Assembly: GCA_018369555.1 (NCBI GenBank)
Contig: JAGZCC010000037.1
Coordinates: forward strand, 1 to 21,094
DNA: 21,094 nt
Reading direction: 5' to 3'
Source of the DNA: Thomasclavelia spiroformis
Lineage (GTDB): Bacteria > Bacillota_I > Bacilli_A > Erysipelotrichales > Coprobacillaceae
Part shown: piece by piece, positions 15,806-21,094 of the stretch
Layout of the letters: each line of letters begins with the position of its first letter
How positions within the stretch are numbered: the stretch's first letter is position 1
Position numbers and translations under genes: made by a program
Notes under the pieces: generated by a model
The model's database searches: none
What the model was told of the DNA's origin: nothing
What the model saw: only the letters and a program-made list of their open reading frames with translations

Positions 15806-15818
15806 GGGGGAAAATGAA

Positions 15819-16463
15819 ATGGTAATTTTATATACTTTATTTGAAAATAGTTATATTGATATTAAGAAATTAGATGATTTAAAAGGTGTTACTTGTTATG
15901 TGAATTGTACTAATCGTTGTTTTTTAGCGTGTACATTTTGTTTAAGAAATACTAAGCAGATGATTAAGGATAATTCGTTATGGTTAGAATATGAGCCGTC
16001 GGTTGAAATGATTATTGATGAGTTTGAAAAGTATGATTTAAATGATTTTAAAGAAGTTGTATTTTGTGGTTTTGGTGAACCGTTGATTCGTCATGATAGT
16101 GTAATGAAAGTAGCTAAATATTTAAAGAATAAGAGAAATGATTTACCAATTAGAATTAATACTAATGGATTGGCTTCAGTTGCTTTAAATAGAGATATTA
16201 CACCTGATTTTGAAAATTTGATTGATACATTATCAATTAGTTTAAATGCACCTAATAAGGAAGAATATTATCAAATAACTAGGTCTAAATATGGAATTGA
16301 TTCTTTTGATTATATGTTAGATTTTGTTTCAAAGTCAAAAAAATATGTAAAGAATGTTGTTTTAACGGTAGTTGATATTATTGGAGAAGAAAAAATTGCA
16401 GAAAGTCAAAAAATTGCAGATGATTTAAATGTTACGTTGAGAGTGCGTCCGTTTGAAGAGTAA
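15819..16463 (+). CDS. Radical SAM protein, TatD-associated type
   Basis: This 214-aa radical SAM enzyme has the CxxxCxxC iron-sulphur motif at Cys34, Cys38 and Cys41 (CFLACTFC), followed by FCGFGEPL (the GGE-like SAM-binding strand) and INTNGLA. The short length and the N-terminal ILYTLFENSYIDIK segment resemble the family annotated elsewhere as TatD-linked radical SAM proteins; the reaction is unknown. No tatD gene is in the window. GGGGG lies eight bases upstream of the ATG and follows directly on the kinase stop codon, so the two genes are probably co-transcribed. No terminator follows; the promoter of the next gene starts four bases after the stop. Confidence 0.82.
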   Translation: MVILYTLFENSYIDIKKLDDLKGVTCYVNCTNRCFLACTFCLRNTKQMIKDNSLWLEYEPSVEMIIDEFEKYDLNDFKEVVFCGFGEPLIRHDSVMKVAKYLKNKRNDLPIRINTNGLASVALNRDITPDFENLIDTLSISLNAPNKEEYYQITRSKYGIDSFDYMLDFVSKSKKYVKNVVLTVVDIIGEEKIAESQKIADDLNVTLRVRPFEE

Positions 16464-16466
16464 AAA

Positions 16467-16495
16467 TTGTTTATTAATATTTCTTATGGTATAAT
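16467..16495 (+). promoter_or_regulatory. Promoter of the tyrosine-phosphatase-like gene
   Basis: TTGTTT (16467-16472), a 17-bp spacer and an extended -10 TGGTATAAT (perfect TATAAT at 16490-16495). The predicted start near 16502 coincides with an in-frame TTG, which therefore cannot be the start codon. Confidence 0.7.
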
Positions 16496-16519
16496 AATAT
16501 ATTGAGTGAGGTATTTACA

Positions 16520-17254
16520 ATGATGCAATTGAGTCGTGAAGAAAGAATGTTACAAGTTGAAAGTATGACAAATGTTCGTGATTTAGGAGGGTATGAGACA
16601 CAGAGTGGATATTATACTAAAAGTCATAAATTCATTCGTTCTACTAATCCTAGTAAATTAACAGATGAAGAAAAAGAATATTTGTATGATTATGGAATTA
16701 GATTACAGGTTGATTTACGCAGTGATTTTGAAATAGAACAGCAACCTAGTTCACTTATTGGATATAAGGATATTGAGTATATTAGAATTGATTTAATGAA
16801 GATTAAAAATTTGAATGTTTTACCTAAAGAAGTCACTAATTATAAGGATTTAGCTGGTTTTTATATTTATATGTTAGAGACTAATAAAGAACAATTTAAA
16901 GAACTTTTTGAAGTTTTTTATGATCATCCTTATGATGCAATTATGTTTAATTGTTCGGCTGGTAAAGATCGAACTGGAGTAGTTGCTGCATTATTATTAG
17001 ATTTAGCAGGATGTCATGAATATGATATTGTTAAAGATTATTCAGAATCTTATGAAAATAATTTACGTTTGATTCCAGAATTAGAAAAAATTATTGATGC
17101 TAAAAATCATGTTTATTTAGAATCGGAACCACGAATGATGATGGAGTTACTAGATTATTTAAGGAGTAATTATGGTAGTGCCAAAGAATATTTGATTAGT
17201 TGTGGTTTTGATGAAGAGAAAATTATGGATATAATTGAAAATTTTACAATTTAA
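16520..17254 (+). CDS. Tyrosine-protein phosphatase-like protein (Y_phosphatase3 type)
   Basis: This 244-aa protein belongs to the Cys-based phosphatases that act on phosphotyrosine, other phosphoresidues or phosphoinositides. It has NVRDLGG at 18-24 and the P-loop CSAGKDRTG at 145-153, with nucleophile Cys145 and Arg151. Asn precedes the cysteine where most relatives have His, so nucleophile activation may differ. A general-acid Asp should lie upstream but I cannot assign it with confidence. No signal peptide or TM segment. ATG 16520 has GTGAGGT seven bases upstream; the ATG at 16523 is a possible alternative. It has its own promoter and is followed by a terminator-like hairpin. Confidence 0.85.
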   Translation: MMQLSREERMLQVESMTNVRDLGGYETQSGYYTKSHKFIRSTNPSKLTDEEKEYLYDYGIRLQVDLRSDFEIEQQPSSLIGYKDIEYIRIDLMKIKNLNVLPKEVTNYKDLAGFYIYMLETNKEQFKELFEVFYDHPYDAIMFNCSAGKDRTGVVAALLLDLAGCHEYDIVKDYSESYENNLRLIPELEKIIDAKNHVYLESEPRMMMELLDYLRSNYGSAKEYLISCGFDEEKIMDIIENFTI

Positions 17255-17260
17255 TGAAGA

Positions 17261-17302
17261 AAATCTCCTATTTATTGTGTATATGATAATAGGAGGTTTT
17301 TT
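17261..17302 (+). terminator. Terminator-like hairpin that contains the SD of the next gene
   Basis: AAATCTCCTATT (17261-17272) pairs with AATAGGAGGTTT (17288-17299) with one G-U wobble and a 15-nt loop. The T run to 17302 directly abuts the ATG at 17303. The 3' arm holds AGGAGG (17291-17296), the SD of that gene. It may end the phosphatase transcript, hide the SD, or both. Confidence 0.65.
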
Positions 17303-17707
17303 ATGAAGGGAACAAATACGTTAACATTTAAACAAAAGCAAGCTGTAGTTAAGAGTTTATTTAAACAATATCATCGAGCTAAGTTAAGATTGTATTGTTT
17401 AGAAAATATGAACTATTATCCTCAAGTAAGTACAAGTGTAATTAAAGAAACTAAGAATCAATATAAGAAATCTATGGCGGAACGTTTAAATAGTGGAATT
17501 GAGGATAAAGATGAGTTAAAGAGTTTAATTTCTTCTTTTGAAATGATTATTAAGGCATTGTCTCATGATAGTCAATTGATTATTGTTAATGAGTATGTTG
17601 AACAAAAGGAAAATGAATGGTGGGTTGATTATTATAGTCGTGCAACTTATTATAGGTTAAAAACAAGGGCGTTGGAAGAATTTTTGTTTTATGTAAATGT
17701 TTATTGA
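17303..17707 (+). CDS. MG284/MPN403-like protein with C-terminal sigma-like HTH (hypothetical)
   Basis: This 134-aa basic, cytoplasmic protein is mostly helical. The C-terminal segment WWVDYYSRATYYRLKTRALEEFLFY resembles the region-4-like helix-turn-helix of ArpU/RinA-type phage regulators, in which YSRSTYYR-type residues form the recognition helix. In size and this ending it recalls the MG284/MPN403 family of Mollicutes, an uncharacterised group; I could not check this. It may be a DNA-binding regulator. The start has a perfect AGGAGG six bases upstream, but that SD is paired in the preceding hairpin. No phage genes are nearby. Confidence 0.7.
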   Translation: MKGTNTLTFKQKQAVVKSLFKQYHRAKLRLYCLENMNYYPQVSTSVIKETKNQYKKSMAERLNSGIEDKDELKSLISSFEMIIKALSHDSQLIIVNEYVEQKENEWWVDYYSRATYYRLKTRALEEFLFYVNVY

Positions 17708-17726
17708 AATAACATTATTCTTTTTC

Positions 17727-17754
17727 TTGAAATGATCATAATTTAAGATATAAT
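17727..17754 (+). promoter_or_regulatory. Promoter of the purine permease gene
   Basis: TTGAAA (17727-17732) and TATAAT (17749-17754) are 16 bp apart. Initiation near 17761 gives a leader of about 20 nt with AAGGAG, too short for a purine riboswitch. Confidence 0.75.
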
Positions 17755-17780
17755 GAGAAAGGTAAGAAGGAGAATAATAA

Positions 17781-19097
17781 ATGTTTGAAAAATTGTTTAA
17801 ATTAAAAGAAAAAGGGACTTCGGTTAAAACAGAAGTTATTGCAGGTGTGACAACATTTTTAGCGATGGCTTATATTTTAGCAGTTAACCCAACAATGTTA
17901 AAAGAGGCAGGATTGTCTTATGATGGTGTCTTTTTAGCAACGGCACTATCAGCTGGAATTGCGACTTTAATTATGGGCTTACTTGCAAATTATCCAGTTG
18001 CTTTAGCTCCAGGAATGGGAGTAAATGCATTATTTACATATACTATAGTTTTTACTATGGGTTATAGTCCTGAAGCAGCACTTGCTGCGGTTGTGGTATC
18101 GGGGTTGATTTTTTTGATTATCTCAGTTACTGGTATTCGAAAAGCAATTATTAATGCTATTCCTCATCAATTAAAATTATCGATTGGCGCTGGAATTGGA
18201 TTTTTTATTGCTTTTATTGGATTTAAAAATGCTGGAATTATCGTTGGAAGTGATTCAACGTTTGTAGCATTAGGAGATTTAACAAATCCAGTTGTTTTAT
18301 TGGCAGTTTTTGGAATACTGGTTACTATTATTTTAATGGCTAAAAAAGTTCCGGCAGCTGTTTTTTATGGTTTGGTTATTACGGCTGTTGCAGGAATTGT
18401 TTTGGGATTATTTGGTATAGAAGGAATGCCTAAAGTACCTAGTGCGGTTGTTTCGTTTGATTTAGATACAAGCGGTTTTGGATTGTTTATGAATGGCTTT
18501 GGGGAATTATTTTCACATCCTGATTGTATTGTTGCTTTATTTTCATTGTTATTTGTTGATTTTTTTGATACTGCAGGAACTTTGATTTCTGTTGCCAATA
18601 AAACTAATTTAGTTGCTCAAAATGGTGAACTTGAAAATATTGAACAAGCATTAGTTGCTGATTCTGTTGGAACTGTAATCGGTGGGGTTCTTGGAACATC
18701 AACAGTTACTTCATTTGTTGAATCAACTGCTGGAGTTGAAGCTGGTGGAAGAACTGGATTAACAGCTTGTGTTACAGCGATTTTATTTTTGTTATCAATT
18801 TTTTTCGCACCAGTATTGAGTGTTGTAACTAGTGCGGTTACAGCGCCAGCTTTAGTTGCTGTAGGGATATCTATGGCAAGTCAATTAGGTGGTATTGATT
18901 GGGATGATATCATTTATGCAGCATCAGGTTTTATTACTATAATTGTAATGATTTTAACGTATTCTATTTCTGATGGGATTGCTTTTGGATTTATTGTCTA
19001 TGGTCTTACAAGTGTTGTTGCTGGAAAAGGAAAAGATATTAAACCGATTGTATGGATATTAATTCTTATATTTATTTTATATTTTGCATTTATTTAA
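17781..19097 (+). CDS. Purine (guanine/hypoxanthine/adenine) permease, AzgA/PbuG type
   Basis: This integral membrane transporter imports purine bases, probably with protons. The 438-aa protein has many hydrophobic helices (12 to 14) and AzgA-family landmarks: EVIAGVTTFLAMAYILAVNP (18-37), the LAPGMGVNA loop (about 74-82) and the second-repeat signature FFDTAGTL (about 261-268) followed by ADSVGTVIGGVLGTSTVTSFVES. Length matches the family. It has its own promoter and a good SD (AAGGAG, eight bases before the ATG), and it ends in a terminator that overlaps its stop codon. PbuG-type relatives in Bacillus are purine-riboswitch controlled; the short leader here excludes that. Specificity among guanine, hypoxanthine and adenine cannot be read from sequence. 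Confidence 0.92.
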   Translation: MFEKLFKLKEKGTSVKTEVIAGVTTFLAMAYILAVNPTMLKEAGLSYDGVFLATALSAGIATLIMGLLANYPVALAPGMGVNALFTYTIVFTMGYSPEAALAAVVVSGLIFLIISVTGIRKAIINAIPHQLKLSIGAGIGFFIAFIGFKNAGIIVGSDSTFVALGDLTNPVVLLAVFGILVTIILMAKKVPAAVFYGLVITAVAGIVLGLFGIEGMPKVPSAVVSFDLDTSGFGLFMNGFGELFSHPDCIVALFSLLFVDFFDTAGTLISVANKTNLVAQNGELENIEQALVADSVGTVIGGVLGTSTVTSFVESTAGVEAGGRTGLTACVTAILFLLSIFFAPVLSVVTSAVTAPALVAVGISMASQLGGIDWDDIIYAASGFITIIVMILTYSISDGIAFGFIVYGLTSVVAGKGKDIKPIVWILILIFILYFAFI

Positions 19098-19119
19098 AAA
19101 GGCTTTTGATAAGCCTTTT
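19097..19119. terminator. Bidirectional terminator between the permease and TspO-like genes
   Basis: AAAAGGCTT (19097-19105) pairs with AAGCCTTTT (19111-19119) around TTGAT. A and T runs serve both directions. It overlaps the stop codons of both convergent genes (permease ending at 19097, the other at 19118-19120). Confidence 0.85.
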
Positions 19120-19579
19120 AATTATGTAAAAAAATCCAGAAATTTAAGTAAAGTATGTAAATGTTCCAGATAAAATATGGTAGTAGTAGATATGTAGAGA
19201 TATGTTTGATTTTATAAAAGAGATAAATTAGAAAAATTGTTGAAATATTTAAGGCTAATAAAATTGCTAAAGCTAAAAGAAAGTTTTGATAATTAAAAAA
19301 AACTATTGGCCAACTAATATTAAGTATTAATAAAAAATAATATAAAATTAAAGCTGATTCTTTATTATTATTATTTTCTCGATGAATTAAGTAACTTGCA
19401 AGTCCAATTAAAATATATAAAAGAGTCCAAACTATAGGGAAAACAATACTTGACGGTGCTATTTTAGGGGTGTTTATTTTGTTATATAAATCCATAGAAT
19501 TCATTGTTAAAAGAGAACTTAAAACACCGATTCCTAGAGAAATTGTAATATTTAAAACAATATATTTATATTTTTTCAT
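19118..19579 (-). CDS. TspO/MBR-family membrane protein
   Basis: TspO proteins are five-helix membrane proteins that bind porphyrins and related ligands; roles include tetrapyrrole handling and stress response. The 153-aa protein is very hydrophobic with five predicted helices. Family marks are NTPKIAPSSIVFPIVWTLLY (the Pro-rich loop leading into helix 2), NISWPIVFF in helix 3 and the ending LLPYFIWNIYILYLNFWI in helix 5, resembling the conserved WxxY/N-x-x-W pattern. Some usual tryptophans are replaced by aromatic or aliphatic residues, so it is a divergent member. ATG 19579 is preferred, with GGTGAT four to five bases upstream; an in-frame TTG at 19606 would add nine hydrophobic residues. 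Confidence 0.82.
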   Translation of the reverse strand: MKKYKYIVLNITISLGIGVLSSLLTMNSMDLYNKINTPKIAPSSIVFPIVWTLLYILIGLASYLIHRENNNNKESALILYYFLLILNISWPIVFFNYQNFLLALAILLALNISTIFLIYLFYKIKHISTYLLLPYFIWNIYILYLNFWIFLHN

Positions 19580-19642
19580 TAGTATCACCAATAATATTAT
19601 TAACAAATAATGATAGAATTATAAAAATTTGTTCATATTATT

Positions 19643-19670
19643 TTGATAATAATAGTAATTAGGATATAAT
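19643..19670 (+). promoter_or_regulatory. Promoter of exoA
   Basis: TTGATA (19643-19648, one mismatch) and TATAAT (19665-19670) are 16 bp apart. Initiation near 19677 leaves a leader of about 16 nt with a GTGAGGT SD. Confidence 0.7.
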
Positions 19671-19692
19671 CTAGTAAGTGAGGTAAGTATAA

Positions 19693-20451
19693 ATGAAATT
19701 AATATCGTGGAATGTAAATGGAATTAGAGCTTGTATTAATAAAGGTTTTTATGATGTTTTAAAGGATTTTGAAGCAGATATATTTTGTATTCAAGAAACA
19801 AAGATGCAAGAAGGACAGATTGAAATAGAAGATCATGGATATTATTTATACATGAATAGTGCGATAAAAAAAGGCTATAGTGGTACTTTAGTGTTTACAA
19901 AAGTAAAGCCACTTAGTTATAGTTATGGAATTAATATTGAAAAGCATGATCAAGAAGGACGTGTAATTACTTTAGAATATGATAATTTTTATTTGGTGAA
20001 TTGTTATACTCCAAATAGTCAAGATGGCTTAAAACGTTTAGAATACCGACAAGTTTGGGAAGATGATTTTTTAGCTTATTTAAAATCATTGGAAGAAAAA
20101 AAACCAGTTATATTATGCGGGGATCTTAATGTGGCTCATCAAGAAATTGATTTAAAGAATCCTAAGACTAATCGAAAAAATGCTGGATTTAGTGATGAGG
20201 AAAGAGCTAAAATGACTCAATTGTTGAATCATGGTTTTATTGATACTTTTAGATATTTATATCCTGATTTGCAAGGGGCTTATTCTTGGTGGTCGTATCG
20301 TTTTAATGCTCGTAAAAATAATGCCGGATGGCGAATTGATTATTTTATAGTATCTGATTGTTTAAAAGAGAAGATTAATGATGCTTATATTTTTAATGAT
20401 ATTATGGGAAGTGATCATTGTCCGGTAGGTTTAGATATTGAACTTGATTAA
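19693..20451 (+). CDS. exoA: Exodeoxyribonuclease III / AP endonuclease ExoA
   Basis: ExoA cleaves DNA 5' of abasic sites in base-excision repair and has 3'-exonuclease and phosphatase activities. The 252-aa endonuclease/exonuclease/phosphatase-fold protein has SWNVNGIRA (Asn7 and Asn9), Glu35 in QETK (the metal ligand), GDLNVAH with Asp144 and Asn146, GWRIDYFIVS and the terminal GSDHCP with Asp241-His242. The sequence DLKNPKTNRKNAGFSDEER is a specific mark of the ExoA/APE1-like branch. The start MKLISWNVNG is standard, with GTGAGGT upstream. The gene is monocistronic, with its own promoter and terminator. Confidence 0.95.
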   Translation: MKLISWNVNGIRACINKGFYDVLKDFEADIFCIQETKMQEGQIEIEDHGYYLYMNSAIKKGYSGTLVFTKVKPLSYSYGINIEKHDQEGRVITLEYDNFYLVNCYTPNSQDGLKRLEYRQVWEDDFLAYLKSLEEKKPVILCGDLNVAHQEIDLKNPKTNRKNAGFSDEERAKMTQLLNHGFIDTFRYLYPDLQGAYSWWSYRFNARKNNAGWRIDYFIVSDCLKEKINDAYIFNDIMGSDHCPVGLDIELD

Positions 20452-20460
20452 TTTAATAAT

Positions 20461-20505
20461 AAAAAGATGAATTATCATATCACAAACTTGATAATCCATC
20501 TTTTT
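20461..20505. terminator. Bidirectional terminator between exoA and the NSS transporter gene
   Basis: AAAAAGATG (20461-20469) with CATCTTTTT (20497-20505), and ATTATCA (20471-20477) with TGATAAT (20489-20495), form a 16-bp stem with one A-C mismatch and an 11-nt loop. A and T runs at the ends support use in both directions. Confidence 0.85.
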
Positions 20506-20508
20506 AGT

Positions 20509-21094
20509 TTAGATTGAAATAATTCCAATTGTAGACAAGATCGAACTTAATAAAATAATAACTAAACCAGGAACTACAATATACTTCATACAAAATAAAT
20601 AAGCTTTTTTACGTTTGAATTTAGAACTAATTTCAACTTCATCAATAACTGTTTTAAATCCAGTAACTTTTATAATTAATAAACAAGTACAAATAGCTGA
20701 AATTGGCATCATAATTGAATTAGTCATAAAATCAAAGAAATCAAGAATACTTAAGCCAAGTGGTTTAATAAAGTCTAATACACCAAAGCCAAGAGAACAA
20801 GGGATTCCTAAAATAAGAATACCTGCTAAAATAATTGCACAACATTTTTTTCTAGAAAGATTAAATTGATCTTGAATAACTGATACACAACATTCCATCA
20901 ATGAAATCGCTGATGTTAAAGCTGCAAATAGAACTAATAAAAAGAATACAATACCAATAATATTTCCTAATGCCATACTGTTAAAGACATTTGGTAATGT
21001 TATAAACATTAATGATGGTCCAGCATTTAATGTATTTGGATCACCGTTTGAAAATGCAAAAACTGCAGGTACAATCATCAATCCAGCTAAAAAT
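20509..21094 (-). CDS. Sodium-dependent (NSS/SNF) transporter, C-terminal part
   Basis: This is the 3' part of a minus-strand gene that runs off the right edge; the reading frame is open to the last base, giving about 195 residues and no start. The segment FLAGLMIVPAVFAF followed by NAGPSLMFITLPNVF and then FLLVLFAALTSAISLMECCVSVIQD is characteristic of TM7-TM8 of bacterial neurotransmitter:sodium symporters, which import amino acids with Na+. Further helices follow (GVLDFIKPLGLSILDFFDFMTN and onward), ending with a C-terminal helix. The Ser-rich TM8 stretch (ALTSAISLME) matches the second sodium site of the family. Substrate cannot be deduced from this part. Confidence 0.9.
   Translation of the reverse strand, partial: FLAGLMIVPAVFAFSNGDPNTLNAGPSLMFITLPNVFNSMALGNIIGIVFFLLVLFAALTSAISLMECCVSVIQDQFNLSRKKCCAIILAGILILGIPCSLGFGVLDFIKPLGLSILDFFDFMTNSIMMPISAICTCLLIIKVTGFKTVIDEVEISSKFKRKKAYLFCMKYIVVPGLVIILLSSILSTIGIISI

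Noticed and set aside
17708..17780. Purine riboswitch before the permease gene
   Set aside because: The predicted leader is about 20 nt and the whole gap is 73 nt with no conserved three-way-junction sequence.
18365..18598. Antisense frame within the purine permease gene
   Set aside because: Low-complexity Asn/Pro/Lys/Thr translation with no SD, fully inside a convincing membrane-protein gene.
20470..20496. Separate small RNA downstream of exoA
   Set aside because: The inverted repeats here are best explained as one terminator stem shared by two convergent genes; there is no promoter.
20615..20869. Plus-strand frame opposite the NSS transporter
   Set aside because: No SD or recognisable domain; the minus-strand frame is clearly the transporter.
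1..21094. CRISPR array, tRNA, rRNA, prophage or toxin-antitoxin locus
   Set aside because: No regularly spaced repeats, no cloverleaf or rRNA sequence, and no phage structural or paired toxin genes were seen on either strand.

Overview
The window is AT-rich and densely coded. It uses the standard bacterial code (TGA ends the MATE gene and TGG encodes Trp) and has strong AGGAGG-type ribosome binding sites. The gene content points to a low-GC Firmicute: FtsEX, a lipobox cyclophilin, an AzgA/PbuG purine permease and an archaeal/eukaryal-type (type 3) prolyl-tRNA synthetase. My best guess is Erysipelotrichia (Thomasclavelia/Coprobacillus-like), because an MG284/MPN403-like small protein is present and a 92-aa protein carries a motif I associate with spore formers. 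This is inference from gene content; I could run no search.

Layout. 1-119: a hairpin and a relatively GC-rich segment that may be the end of an IS3-family element. 120-314 (-): a small double zinc-knuckle protein, divergent from ftsE-ftsX (492-2086), which ends in a perfect 14-bp terminator. 2141-4185: a GNAT acetyltransferase and a cytoplasmic transglutaminase-like protein, transcribed together. 4192-5967 (-): a Uup/YfmR-type ABC-F ATPase that converges on them. 6097-6375: a 92-aa protein followed by a terminator. 6411-6620: a gene-free AT-rich stretch. 6644-12694: an apparent operon of GNAT, sbcD, sbcC (20-nt overlap) and proS, ending in a 16-bp terminator. 12877-14229: a MATE exporter, converging on a secreted cyclophilin lipoprotein (14246-14845, -). 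14987-17707: pyridoxal/pyridoxamine kinase, a TatD-associated-type radical SAM protein, a tyrosine-phosphatase-like protein and an MG284-like protein. 17781-19097: purine permease. 19118-19579 (-): TspO-like membrane protein. 19693-20451: exoA (AP endonuclease). 20509 to the window end (-): 3' part of a sodium-dependent (NSS) transporter.

Functionally this is mostly housekeeping: division-site cell-wall control (FtsEX), double-strand-break end processing (SbcCD), base-excision repair (ExoA), translation (ProS, ABC-F), B6 salvage, purine uptake, efflux and extracytoplasmic folding. I see no defence island, CRISPR array, prophage, toxin-antitoxin pair, rRNA or tRNA.

The points most worth a second look are regulatory or small-scale: a small hairpin between an over-distant SD and the ftsE start; a terminator-like hairpin containing the SD of the 17303 gene; inverted repeats before the MATE gene; the 92-aa motif protein; the zinc-knuckle protein beside ftsEX; and the possible IS edge. 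I did not find a convincing new multi-gene system.
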